DNA of 48,764 nt, taken from the NCBI GenBank assembly GCA_944325505.1, contig CALVAJ010000014.1:1-48764 (forward strand), read 5' to 3'. The DNA comes from an uncultured Bacteroidales bacterium. GTDB lineage: Bacteria; Bacteroidota; Bacteroidia; Bacteroidales; UBA932. The notes under the pieces were generated by a model, which had not been told where the DNA came from, made no database searches, and saw only the letters and a list, made by a program, of their open reading frames with translations. This document shows, in pieces, positions 7,526-15,375 of the stretch. Each line of letters starts with the position of its first letter. Within the stretch, counting starts at the first letter, position 1. The position numbers and the translations under genes are program-made.

Positions 7526-8611
7526 TCAGTTATCTGTGGCGCGGAAGTCTCCGCGGTCAATCGTTATATTGTATCCTATATTTTCTATCTGTCTTTTCAG
7601 ACTTCCAAGCCCTTCGGCAGCTTCGGCTCCTCTCGAGGCTTTATTGTCATACAGAGAATAGTTGCCCCGTACCCGTGGCGGAGAGAGGTTCGGCATTATC
7701 ACATTGGCCCCGGCAAGGATTCCTTTTTCATGTCCGTCCGGAACGAGCGTCGCAAGTGCCGTAGTTGCAGGGATGAGGCTGTCAGGAAGCATCAGCCGGA
7801 AAACGGATATGAGCTTCAGTGTCAGGTCCAGCCCTTCCTCTTCATGGCTTTTCCCTGGAAGTATGGAAGTAGTTGTTTTCCAATAATCTGCAAATACCGT
7901 ATCCTTATGGGGTATGAACGGTCCGAGACCGATCATCTCAGGTCTGTATTGTCCTATATAGATGATGTCTTCGACAATATTGTCAGCACTCTGGAACGGA
8001 CTCCCTACCATGATGCCTGTACCGGTCTGGTAGCCGTATCCTTTCAGAATATCCAGGCAATGCAGCCTGTTTCCTATCGACATTCCCTCCGGGTGGAGCC
8101 TGGAATAATGTTCCGGATTATGCGTTTCATGGCGGAGGAGATACCGTGTCGCTCCGGCTTCACGGAACCTTCGGTAACTGTCCGGGGAGCGTTCTCCGAG
8201 CGACAGGGTAATGGCACAGTCGGGAAATTCCTCATGTATTGCCCTGCACAGGGCTGTTGTCTTACTGTCAGCGCTTTCCGGGAGTTCCCCTCCCTGGAGG
8301 ACGAATGTCCGGAACCCGAGTCCGTACCCGTACCGGCAGCATTCCAGGATTTCTTCATCTGACAGCATGTACCTGGATATGTTACCGTTGCTTTTCCGTA
8401 TGCCGCAGTAAAGGCAGTCGTTGCGGCAGATGTTGGTGATTTCTATCAGTCCTCTGATGTATATGTTCTTGCCGAATCTCTCCACAGCCGTTTCCCGGGC
8501 TGCTTCGTGCAGACTCTCAATGGTTTCCCGGTCATTGCATAAAAGCAGAGACCTGTATTCACAGGCCTCGAGTCTTCTTTCCTTATGTAATTTTCTGACC
8601 AGGTCTATCAT
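7526..8611 (-). CDS. hydE: [FeFe]-hydrogenase maturase, radical SAM protein HydE
   Basis: HydE is the radical-SAM enzyme thought to help form the dithiomethylamine bridge of the H-cluster. The cluster motif is Cys62-x3-Cys66-x2-Cys69, within ITNICRNDCLYCGIRK. The remaining sequence resembles biotin-synthase-like barrels (GE.PE near 115, then LSLGER). At 361 residues it is of normal size. It opens the maturase operon, and a good promoter lies at 8634-8662 on the minus strand. With hydG and hydF next to it and hydB-A-C facing it, the assignment to hydrogenase maturation rather than to PylB or BioB is firm. Confidence 0.93.
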   Translation of the reverse strand: MIDLVRKLHKERRLEACEYRSLLLCNDRETIESLHEAARETAVERFGKNIYIRGLIEITNICRNDCLYCGIRKSNGNISRYMLSDEEILECCRYGYGLGFRTFVLQGGELPESADSKTTALCRAIHEEFPDCAITLSLGERSPDSYRRFREAGATRYLLRHETHNPEHYSRLHPEGMSIGNRLHCLDILKGYGYQTGTGIMVGSPFQSADNIVEDIIYIGQYRPEMIGLGPFIPHKDTVFADYWKTTTSILPGKSHEEEGLDLTLKLISVFRLMLPDSLIPATTALATLVPDGHEKGILAGANVIMPNLSPPRVRGNYSLYDNKASRGAEAAEGLGSLKRQIENIGYNITIDRGDFRATDN

Positions 8612-8633
8612 CCTTAAGGCTGCTCAATCGTTA

Positions 8634-8663
8634 CAAAGTTACTTGTTTGACAGACAATTCAAA
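8634..8663 (-). promoter_or_regulatory. Promoter of the hydEGF maturase operon
   Basis: Read on the minus strand, TAACTTTG (8641-8634) fits the -7 consensus. A TTTG (8663-8660) lies 18 bases upstream as the -33 element. The start codon of hydE is at 8611, so the leader is short, about 20 bases. Confidence 0.65.
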
Positions 8664-8686
8664 CTTCCGCGTTTCCCTTCATGCTT

Positions 8687-9403
8687 TCAGACAGAGAAGA
8701 AAAGCCATGCGGATGCGGCTATCATGACGGCGGCGACTATCTTGCGGAAGTTCTTGCGCTTGATGTTCCTGATGTTCTTCATCGCTATGAAGTTGCCGGC
8801 GGACATGGCCACTCCTATATATATTCCGTCTCTGAGGACATGGATATTCAGCAGGTCGAATTCTCCGTACATGACCATCTGTACTACATGCATCAGGGTT
8901 GCAGATGCGGCTTCGGTAGCGATGTAGGCTACAGGGGCGAGCCCGAGTGTGAGGAAAACCGCGCTGCTGACAGGACCGGACAGGCAGAGCAGTCCGTTGA
9001 TGACACCGGATATGCCGCCTCCCACGAGCATGGTCCATCTGGAGCGCGGCAGCCTGACTTTTTCGTACATTTCCAGCAGGGCGAAAATAATGAGCATTAT
9101 GCTCAATATCCTGGTCATCATTTCCTTTTGGACAACGATGAATCCGTATGCCCCTACGATGGTAAGCGGAATCGCCGGAATCAGGAAAAGTCCTACCTGC
9201 CTCCACCGTATAGCCTTGAATCCGGCACCCATACGGAAGATATTGCTCAGCAGCTGCGCGACGGTTGCCATCGGTACGGCTACTTCGATTCCTGAGAATG
9301 TGGTGATTATAGGAAGAAGAATCAGGCTGCCTCCGAAACCGACTGTTCCGGAGATAAGGCCGGAGACCAGTCCGGCAGCTATCATGATAATGTCTTCCAG
9401 CAT
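8687..9403 (-). CDS. TauE/SafE (TSUP) family membrane permease
   Basis: This 238-residue protein is almost entirely hydrophobic, with about seven to eight membrane segments. It carries the glycine-rich turns typical of the TSUP family (GTVGFGGSLILLP near 20-32, and GGGISGVINGLLCLSGP in the second half, the internal duplicate). Members move sulfite, organosulfonates or related anions across the inner membrane, but the substrate cannot be read here. It is last in a minus-strand run after the MFS and cation exporter genes, 28 bases after the latter. A role in sulfur supply for the neighbouring iron-sulfur enzymes is possible but only a guess. Confidence 0.8.
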   Translation of the reverse strand: MLEDIIMIAAGLVSGLISGTVGFGGSLILLPIITTFSGIEVAVPMATVAQLLSNIFRMGAGFKAIRWRQVGLFLIPAIPLTIVGAYGFIVVQKEMMTRILSIMLIIFALLEMYEKVRLPRSRWTMLVGGGISGVINGLLCLSGPVSSAVFLTLGLAPVAYIATEAASATLMHVVQMVMYGEFDLLNIHVLRDGIYIGVAMSAGNFIAMKNIRNIKRKNFRKIVAAVMIAASAWLFFSV

Positions 9404-9431
9404 GTCCAGTTATTGGTAATAGTGTTTCCTG

Positions 9432-10388
9432 TCATTTCCGGCCGGGGGCGGAATCTGGGGCACAGCCGTCCTCATTTACTCCGTAGACATCTTCAGGACA
9501 GGTCCCGTGCGGTTCCAGATGGACGACTATGTCATATACTTCAGGGATGCTGCTGCGGATATTCTCTTCCACTTTATTGGCAAGGGCATGGGCCTGGGAG
9601 AGGGTGATGTCACCGTCGGCTTCCACATCAAGGGTGATCATATATTTGCCTCCGATACTGCGGGAACGGACCCTGTGCGGGTTGCTTACACCATCCACGG
9701 AGTTTATGGCGTCGAAAATTTTCTGATATACTGATGTATCCTTCACTCCGTCCATAAGCTCGACATTCGAGTCCATGAATATCCTGATGGAGGAACGTAT
9801 GATGAAGCAGCTGACCAGCAGCGCGGTAATGGCATCGAATACCGGCATTTTCAGGACGAGCGAGAAAAACAGCCCGGCAAGTACACTGAGGGAGATGATC
9901 ACGTCGTTGCGCATGTTTATGCCGTTGGCTATAAGCATTGAAGATCCTGTCTTGCGCCCGACTGAAGTCTGGTATAGGGACAGAAGAAGCTTGCATACGA
10001 TAGAGGCGACCGTGACATATATCGCTATCATCCCCGGCATTTCGCGTGGCTCGCTGGAAAAAAGCCGCTCCACTGCGGAGAACAGCATCTGGCCGCCGGC
10101 AAAGAATATCGCCATGGAGAGTATCTTGGTGGCTATGGATTCGGCCTTGGCGTAACCGTATGCATACCTGGTGTTCGGCCGCTTTTCCATTATTTTGGCG
10201 GTTACCGCTATGACCGCTGATATGGCTACGTCAGAAGCGGAGTCTATACCGTCGCTTATGACGGCGAAACTCCCGCTTATGGCCCCCACTACCAGTTTTG
10301 CTGCGGAAAGTATTCCGTTTCCGATGATGCTGCCGTAAGAAGCCCTCAATATCTGCTTCTGAGTATTGTTCAGATCCCCGTTTGCCAT
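9432..10388 (-). CDS. Cation diffusion facilitator exporter, probably Mn/Fe type
   Basis: This inner-membrane antiporter exports divalent metal ions. The 318-residue protein has six predicted membrane segments and a C-terminal cytoplasmic domain (GVSNPHRVRSRSIGGKYMITLDVEAD). The metal site in segment two reads SDGIDSASD, a D-x3-D where zinc exporters have H-x3-D. Segment five reads NGINMRND, giving N-x3-D. These replacements are typical of manganese- or iron-selecting members such as MntE-like proteins. That specificity is inferred from motif comparison only. The gene sits between the MFS exporter (77 bases upstream) and the TSUP permease (28 bases downstream). The C-terminal tail has a short acidic, cysteine-containing extension (about GTCPEDVYGVNEDGC). 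Confidence 0.85.
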   Translation of the reverse strand: MANGDLNNTQKQILRASYGSIIGNGILSAAKLVVGAISGSFAVISDGIDSASDVAISAVIAVTAKIMEKRPNTRYAYGYAKAESIATKILSMAIFFAGGQMLFSAVERLFSSEPREMPGMIAIYVTVASIVCKLLLSLYQTSVGRKTGSSMLIANGINMRNDVIISLSVLAGLFFSLVLKMPVFDAITALLVSCFIIRSSIRIFMDSNVELMDGVKDTSVYQKIFDAINSVDGVSNPHRVRSRSIGGKYMITLDVEADGDITLSQAHALANKVEENIRSSIPEVYDIVVHLEPHGTCPEDVYGVNEDGCAPDSAPGRK

Positions 10389-10465
10389 ATCAGCCTGCTA
10401 AGTTATTAAAATAATGCTGAAAAATTATGATAATATTGAAAAAGCTGACCTATGGCAGGAAAGAA

Positions 10466-11689
10466 TCAGGCGGCTCCGGCAGGTTTTATATTCGGAAGGA
10501 ACCATGCGACGATACCCATAAGCGGCAGCCATGTGCTGACCTTGAAAATGAATCCGATGCTGGTCAGATCGGCAAGCCATCCGAAAAATGCGGAACCTAT
10601 CCCGCCGAGCCCGAACATCAGCCCGAAGAATATGCCGGAAACCAGCCCCACTTTGTCCGGCTTGAGGTCGGTCGCGTAGACCACTATAGCCGAGAATGCG
10701 GAAGCTATTATCAGTCCCGTGACAATTGCTGTCACTATGGTTCCGAAAAGGTTCAGGTAAGGCATGATGAGCGTGAAAGGGGCGGCTCCGAGGATGGAGA
10801 ACAGTATCACGTATTTGCGGCCGTATCTGTCCCCGAGGAATCCTCCGGCGAGAGTCCCTACTGCAAATGCCGCCAGATATGCGAACAGGCATACCTGCGA
10901 CTGTTGGACGGTGACTCCGAACTTTTCTATCAGGTAGAATGTGAAATAGCTGGTCATGCAGGCGTTGAAGAAGTATTTTGAGAAGATCATCAGCACCAGG
11001 ATGGCCATGGCGGAATTCACTGTCTTTGACGGCAGAGAGCAGACCGCATGCTGTACTTTGTGCTGCGCTGTCCTTGCCGAGGACAGGAGCATGCTGTACC
11101 AGCAGCCCACGCGTGTCAGCAGGACGGCAGCCAGCATCGCCGCCAGGGCGAACCATCCGATGGCATGCTGTCCGAACGGTATGACTATCGCGGCGGCCAG
11201 GAGCGGTCCTATGGCGTTGCCTCCGTTCCCGCCTACCTGGAAGATGGACTGGGCCAGGCTTTTCTTTCCTCCTGAAGCCAGTTGGGCCACCCTTGATGCT
11301 TCAGGGTGGAAAACGGACGAACCGCACCCTATGACAGCTACCGATGCCAGAATAAGCATGAAACCGGACGAGTAGGCAAGTGCCAGCAGCCCCAGGAGCA
11401 TGAATCCCATTCCCATGGCCATGAAATATGGCTGCGGATGCCTGTCAGCGTAGTTGCCTATGAACGGCTGGAAAATCGATGATGTCATCTGGAACACCAG
11501 GGTGATGATGCCTATCTGGGCGAAAGTAAATCCGTAACTGTCTTTCAGAAGCGGGTATATGGCCGGTATGACCGACTGGATCATGTCGTTGAGCAGGTGG
11601 CACAGCCCCATTGTGAACAGGATTGCGTATGCTGTCCCTTCAGTGATGTGCGGATGGCCTTTGATTTTGTCCAATATAATATTTGCCAT
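10466..11689 (-). CDS. MFS transporter, fosmidomycin-resistance (Fsr) type
   Basis: This is a twelve-segment major facilitator protein of 407 residues. I chose the ATG at 11689 (MANIILDKIKG). The open frame continues to 12376, but that extension overlaps the opposite-strand nuclease gene and the promoter region. Family marks are the first helix around LCHLLNDMIQSVIPAIYPLL, the loop GNYADRHPQP and the segment SSVFHPEASRVAQLASGGKKS, which is characteristic of Fsr proteins. Fsr exports fosmidomycin in E. coli; the natural substrate is unknown. It is the first gene of the MFS, cation exporter, TSUP run, with a -7 element at 11720-11727. Confidence 0.87.
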   Translation of the reverse strand: MANIILDKIKGHPHITEGTAYAILFTMGLCHLLNDMIQSVIPAIYPLLKDSYGFTFAQIGIITLVFQMTSSIFQPFIGNYADRHPQPYFMAMGMGFMLLGLLALAYSSGFMLILASVAVIGCGSSVFHPEASRVAQLASGGKKSLAQSIFQVGGNGGNAIGPLLAAAIVIPFGQHAIGWFALAAMLAAVLLTRVGCWYSMLLSSARTAQHKVQHAVCSLPSKTVNSAMAILVLMIFSKYFFNACMTSYFTFYLIEKFGVTVQQSQVCLFAYLAAFAVGTLAGGFLGDRYGRKYVILFSILGAAPFTLIMPYLNLFGTIVTAIVTGLIIASAFSAIVVYATDLKPDKVGLVSGIFFGLMFGLGGIGSAFFGWLADLTSIGFIFKVSTWLPLMGIVAWFLPNIKPAGAA

Positions 11690-11719
11690 GTGATTTTGCC
11701 TAAATCTTTTTTGCGCGGG

Positions 11720-11727
11720 CAAAGATA
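11720..11727 (-). promoter_or_regulatory. Candidate -7 promoter element of the MFS gene
   Basis: On the minus strand TATCTTTG is an exact -7 match about 30 bases upstream of the start codon. No clear -33 TTG lies at the right distance. A small inverted repeat, GTGCAA-ATA-TTGCAC, lies further upstream at about 11788-11802 and might be an operator. Confidence 0.45.
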
Positions 11728-11860
11728 CTAAATGCTGTTCATTACTTGTCCTGTTCTGGAATTGTTTTGCCTGAATCGAATATGCAGTGCAAATATTGCA
11801 CAAAGACATTAAGAAAAAGAAATTCACATAAAAAAGAGAAAAAGTTTCATAAAGAAAAAG

Positions 11861-11898
11861 AAAAACAGGCCCCGGGGATGCGTCTGGGGCTTGTTTTT
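11861..11898. terminator. Terminator-shaped hairpin in the divergent gap
   Basis: Arms at 11861-11873 (AAAAACAGGCCCC) and 11886-11898 (GGGGCTTGTTTTT) pair over 13 bases with one G-U. A- and T-runs flank the stem, so it has the shape of an intrinsic terminator on either strand. Its place between two divergently transcribed genes, just upstream of the nuclease promoter, is unusual. It may insulate the two genes, or be a relic of a lost gene. Confidence 0.5.
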
Positions 11899-11922
11899 GT
11901 CGTTGCCATGCACTTATCTTTG
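11891..11922 (+). promoter_or_regulatory. Promoter of the Rpn-type nuclease gene, with a long leader
   Basis: TATCTTTG at 11915-11922 is an exact -7 element. TTG at 11891-11893 lies 21 bases upstream and overlaps the terminator-shaped hairpin. The predicted leader runs about 150 bases to the ATG at 12078. It holds a 14-base direct repeat, CCGCCTGGGGCAGT, at 11926-11939 and 11983-11996, and a GC-rich stem (GCCGG with CCGGC) between them. No ORF is seen in this leader. Confidence 0.5.
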
Positions 11923-12077
11923 CATCCGCCTGGGGCAGTCCGGTACACCGTGCAGTGCCGCCGGCATCGACATTCCGGCCGGCCGCCTGGGGCAGTGGGT
12001 GCTGCGTGCAGGCAAGAGGAACGGATACTCCGGTGAATCTACGGAATAAGGAATAACCATTAAACGAAAATATCATT

Positions 12078-13031
12078 ATGGAGAAGGAATCGGGAGGGAG
12101 TAAAGGTGAGACACTCCAGAAGTATGTGGACATCCTTACGGATGCGGGATTCAAGGCTGTGTTCGGGGACAGGAGGAACAAGGAGGTACTGATCGACTTT
12201 CTTAACGTTGTGCTTCCGGCACACAGGAAGGTCAGGGACCTTGAGTATTCTACGACGGAGATACCGTCGTTCACGTTGGAGACGAAGAGCGTGCGGCTGG
12301 ACCTGCGCTGCCAGGGGGATGACGGGACGAGGTTCATAGTGGAGATGCAGCAGTCGGGCCAGCGGCACTTTTTCAAGAGATGCGTTGAGTATGCGGCGAA
12401 GGTTTACGATTCGGGGTCGCACCGTGGCGGGGACTACGACATAGAGCCGGTGTACTTCATCGGCATCCTCGGAAGGGACAGGATTTTCGGGAGGGTAGGA
12501 CCGGAATGGGAAGACAGGTACATATCCGAATACACTTTCCGGGAAAAACACACGGGAGAAGTACCGGATGAAAGTATTTCCCTTATCTTTGTAGAGCTGG
12601 ACCGGTTCGTCAAACCGCTTGACGAGTGCGTCAGCCTGACCGATAAGTGGTGCTACGCCCTGAAATACGTCGGGAAGCTGCACGAGCTTCCGGAAGGGCT
12701 CCGGGTGCAGGCGTTCGGGCGCCTGTTCGCGGCATGCGAGATAGCGAGGTTCAGCAGGGACAAGAAACTCCAATACGAGAAGGATATGATAACCGAACGA
12801 GACTATAGGAACATTCTGGAGACAGCCAGGGAGAACGGGTTCGCTGCAGGGAAAACTGCAGGTCTTGCCGAGGGCGAAGTCAAGGGACATGCCGCTGGTC
12901 TTGCTGCCGGGAAAGCCGAGCGGACGACTGAAGTAGCGCGGAGAATGTTGTCGATGGGGCTGTCGGACGAGGTGATATTGCAGGCCACGGGGCTGTCGGA
13001 GGCTGAACTTGACGGGCTGAAGGAGGAGTGA
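12078..13031 (+). CDS. Rpn family PD-(D/E)XK nuclease / putative transposase-like protein
   Basis: This belongs to the recombination-promoting nuclease family, many copies of which occur in Bacteroidales genomes. The N-terminal domain has the typical opening (FKAVFGDRRNKEVLIDFLNVVL, about 25-46). The nuclease core has Asp75 (SVRLDLRC) and Glu89-x-Gln91 (FIVEMQQ), fitting the D...ExQ form of the PD-(D/E)XK fold. The C-terminal part (about 250-317) is a low-complexity run of Ala-Gly-Lys-Glu repeats ending in a short helix-turn-like segment (SDEVILQATGLSEAELDGL). At 317 residues it looks full length. Relatives in E. coli promote RecA-independent recombination. Its host role here is unknown. It stands alone between divergent and convergent neighbours. 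Confidence 0.85.
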   Translation: MEKESGGSKGETLQKYVDILTDAGFKAVFGDRRNKEVLIDFLNVVLPAHRKVRDLEYSTTEIPSFTLETKSVRLDLRCQGDDGTRFIVEMQQSGQRHFFKRCVEYAAKVYDSGSHRGGDYDIEPVYFIGILGRDRIFGRVGPEWEDRYISEYTFREKHTGEVPDESISLIFVELDRFVKPLDECVSLTDKWCYALKYVGKLHELPEGLRVQAFGRLFAACEIARFSRDKKLQYEKDMITERDYRNILETARENGFAAGKTAGLAEGEVKGHAAGLAAGKAERTTEVARRMLSMGLSDEVILQATGLSEAELDGLKEE

Positions 13032-13101
13032 GTACGATGTGTCACTAAAGAGTGCGGCAGTTTTGTGGCGGGCAGATTACTCCATGTCGTCTGTCTTCCG
13101 G

Positions 13102-14169
13102 TCAGTCCGATTTGCCGTTTCCGGCCATGTACCTGTAGACTGTTTCTGAAATATCGGCAATTATTTTTGCCGTGGTAGTCGGTGTCTCACGTGAACTCCT
13201 GACGAAAACTGCCAAGGTGTAGCACCGTCCGTCCGGGAGCACGATGAACCCTATATCGTTCAGGCCGGTTATCCTGCCCCTGCCATCGGTATCTCCCGTA
13301 CCTGTCTTGTGTCCTATCAAGGCATCCGTTCCGGTGAGCGGTGCCGCAAGGCGGTCCTGCCCCGTAGTACACTCCATCATGGTTCGGAGAATAAAGTCCA
13401 AATAGCGGTTTCCTGCAAGGCGGGATGACAATGCTGTATCGGACCGGCATCCCGGGCTATCCTTGTCTGCTGATACCATCATCCATAGCAGCATTGCGGC
13501 GGAAGAAGGTCTGCTCCGGTTTTTCCGGCACAGCCCGGGATCCTGATGCATCTGCTCCTCAGTGACTTTGACGGAAAAACCTTTGATGCCGAGCGTCCTG
13601 ATGTATGCATCTGTGGCGGACGGGCCCGAGAAATGCCTGAAAAGAATGTCGCAGGCATTGTTGTCACTCAGCTGGAGAGTGTAGCGTAGCAGGGTCCTGA
13701 TAGGAATCCTGCAAGAAAAGCCGTTCCATTGAGTTCCGCATCCTGTATCGTTCCACGCCGCCGTCAGGCTGTCCCTTAAAGGACTGTATGTGCCGCTTTT
13801 CAGGTCATCTCCGGTTATGCCGATACAGGTTTCCAACGGCAGTCCGGCCCGGCTGAGCGAATCCGTAACGTACAGTGCCTGATGCATCTTCATGACGCTC
13901 ATCAAAGGATACCTCCGGAAATCATTGATCCTGATAATATACGGACGGCTCTTTCTGTCGTTTCCAGCATTTGCTCCGTTTTGGCCGGAGGCAGGGATGA
14001 CAGCTACCCCTACATCGGCATCCGCATCCCTGATTATACGGCGTATTTCAGATTTCAGACGTCCGGCATCCAGGTTTGTCGGGACTGTACCGGAGAGCCT
14101 CTGTGCATATGCATGGCAGGCAAGGCTCAGGAAAAGGCAGGCGACAGTGGTTTTAAGAAAAACATTCAT
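13102..14169 (-). CDS. Class A beta-lactamase, Bacteroidetes/PER-like subclass
   Basis: This secreted serine enzyme opens the beta-lactam ring. I chose the ATG at 14169, which gives a clean signal peptide (MNVFLKTTVACLFLSLACHAYAQ); an ATG six bases upstream is also possible. With this numbering the catalytic motifs are Ser91-Val-Met-Lys94, Ser168-Asp-Asn170, the omega-loop Glu204-x-x-Met-His208, and Lys287-Thr-Gly289. Histidine in place of the usual Asn170 of the omega loop is a mark of the PER/CfxA/CepA subclass, which often hydrolyses cephalosporins. The region before the first motif is longer than usual, and the total of 355 residues exceeds the common 290-310. It follows an unknown protein gene by 39 bases. 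Substrate range cannot be predicted. Confidence 0.9.
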   Translation of the reverse strand: MNVFLKTTVACLFLSLACHAYAQRLSGTVPTNLDAGRLKSEIRRIIRDADADVGVAVIPASGQNGANAGNDRKSRPYIIRINDFRRYPLMSVMKMHQALYVTDSLSRAGLPLETCIGITGDDLKSGTYSPLRDSLTAAWNDTGCGTQWNGFSCRIPIRTLLRYTLQLSDNNACDILFRHFSGPSATDAYIRTLGIKGFSVKVTEEQMHQDPGLCRKNRSRPSSAAMLLWMMVSADKDSPGCRSDTALSSRLAGNRYLDFILRTMMECTTGQDRLAAPLTGTDALIGHKTGTGDTDGRGRITGLNDIGFIVLPDGRCYTLAVFVRSSRETPTTTAKIIADISETVYRYMAGNGKSD

Positions 14170-14208
14170 GTGCATCTCGGTATTGCGTATATCCTTATCC
14201 CGGTTTTG

Positions 14209-14832
14209 TTATGATACCGGACGGCCGTTCCTGTCCACAGTGTTCAAAGTGACTTTCCGGAACTTGTAGCCGTCTTTTTTCAGCTGGACAGCGGCACCGA
14301 TGCGGAACATTGCACGTGCGGTCCTGGCAAATACATGAAATGCCATTATACTCTGGCTTTCGATGTGCTCGTGCCTGATTCTGGAAATAGCCTGCTGGGT
14401 GCAGGCCAGCAGCAGCCGTGTTATTACTCCTGCTTCCGTAGAGCCCGGTCCGTATCCGAGTATATCCTGCATTATATGGTCGTCCATGTCATCGAAACCG
14501 CGCGGTCCGTGCAGAGCCTCGTACTTTTCACTGTGGTGTTTTCCCCAGTCCAGGTCCCACCATTTGGCTACTGCCATTCCGATATAGCCGGCCCAGCCGA
14601 TGGCCGCTTCAGGGAACGGATTGAGGTTCGGAACGGCTTCCGCCATGTACTCAGGTGCGAACTCTTTCCATTTCCCGTCTATGTCATCCGAAGCCAGCAG
14701 CTCGCCGTCCAGAAGACCGAATGAAGTGCAGAGTCTGACGAGCTCATCCACCAAAGATGCCTCGTAACGGTCGAGATATTCTATGTCTTTTGTTTCCATA
14801 ATGTTATCAGAATTCATCAGTTGTTTTGCCAT
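14209..14832 (-). CDS. Conserved-looking protein of unknown function
   Basis: I do not recognise this 207-residue protein. It lacks a signal peptide and membrane segments and looks soluble and largely helical. It is acidic and rich in aromatic residues in the middle (GWAGYIGMAVAKWWDLDWGKHH, broken here only as a description near 80-101). The C-terminal half (ITRLLLACTQQAISRIRHEHIESQS and onward) looks like paired helices. Start codons at 14832, 14817 (MNSD) and 14799 (METKD) are all possible; the last removes a weak N-terminus. It lies between the rhodanese lipoprotein and the beta-lactamase with gaps of about 30-40 bases, so the three genes may be co-transcribed. No function is proposed. Confidence 0.7.
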   Translation of the reverse strand: MAKQLMNSDNIMETKDIEYLDRYEASLVDELVRLCTSFGLLDGELLASDDIDGKWKEFAPEYMAEAVPNLNPFPEAAIGWAGYIGMAVAKWWDLDWGKHHSEKYEALHGPRGFDDMDDHIMQDILGYGPGSTEAGVITRLLLACTQQAISRIRHEHIESQSIMAFHVFARTARAMFRIGAAVQLKKDGYKFRKVTLNTVDRNGRPVS

Positions 14833-14863
14833 ATGAAAGACCGGCTTCCCGGCCCTATCGCGT

Positions 14864-15259
14864 CTATTTTTCGTCAGGGCATGGTCCCGTAACAGGACCG
14901 TCCCAGCCCAAGATGCCGTTTTTCAGATTGCAGACCTTGAATCCGTTGCCTGCAAGTATCTTTGCAGCATTCATGCTCCTGACACCGCTTCTGCAGTAGA
15001 CGGCTGCTGTCTTGCTTTTATCGAGAGACGATATTCTGTCCTTGAAATCCGGTGATTTTACATCGATATTCAAGGCACCCGGTATATGTCCTGCAGCGTA
15101 CTCCTCCGGAGTCCTTACGTCTATGAGTATCACGGTCGCCGTATCGGAGACAGTACCGGCAAATTCTTCATTGTCCATGGATATGATATCCTTTCCAAGG
15201 CCGCACCCGTACAGGACGGCTATTATGGATATCAGCAGCGTTCCGAAAATTTTTCCCAT
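14864..15259 (-). CDS. Rhodanese-domain lipoprotein
   Basis: This is a single-domain sulfurtransferase-like protein anchored by a lipid in the cell envelope. I chose the ATG at 15259; the open frame extends 33 bases further. The signal peptide MGKIFGTLLISIIAVLYGC ends in a lipobox with Cys19. The rhodanese domain (about 28-125) includes ILIDVRTPEEYAAGHIPGALN and the active-site loop Cys89-Arg-Ser-Gly-Val-Arg94. A six-residue CRSGVR loop of this size is typical of thiosulfate or persulfide sulfurtransferases. The donor and acceptor are unknown. It probably opens the minus-strand unit that ends with the beta-lactamase. A -7 element (TATTTTTG) lies at 15281-15288 on the minus strand. Confidence 0.85.
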   Translation of the reverse strand: MGKIFGTLLISIIAVLYGCGLGKDIISMDNEEFAGTVSDTATVILIDVRTPEEYAAGHIPGALNIDVKSPDFKDRISSLDKSKTAAVYCRSGVRSMNAAKILAGNGFKVCNLKNGILGWDGPVTGPCPDEK

Positions 15260-15280
15260 ATGATGATAATTTTCCGGCAG

Positions 15281-15341
15281 CAAAAATAGCAATATTCGGA
15301 TATAATTGAAATTCCGGAAAATCAGAAGTTGATTAAATTTG
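15281..15341. promoter_or_regulatory. Divergent promoter region
   Basis: Two -7 elements face away from each other. TATTTTTG at 15288-15281 on the minus strand serves the rhodanese lipoprotein. TAAATTTG at 15334-15341 on the plus strand serves the metallophosphoesterase. Clear -33 partners are weak for both: the plus-strand TTG at 15306-15308 lies 25 bases away. Confidence 0.4.
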
Positions 15342-15375
15342 CACCCGTTAATGTAATATATGCAAAGAATCTGAA

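Noticed and set aside
11690-12376. N-terminal extension of the MFS gene to 636 codons
   Set aside because: The extension overlaps the Rpn nuclease gene and its promoter and has no transporter character; the ATG at 11689 gives the normal family length.
12880-12960. CRISPR-like or tandem repeat in the Rpn gene
   Set aside because: The repetitive bases encode an Ala/Gly-rich protein tail common in this family; there are no spaced identical units.
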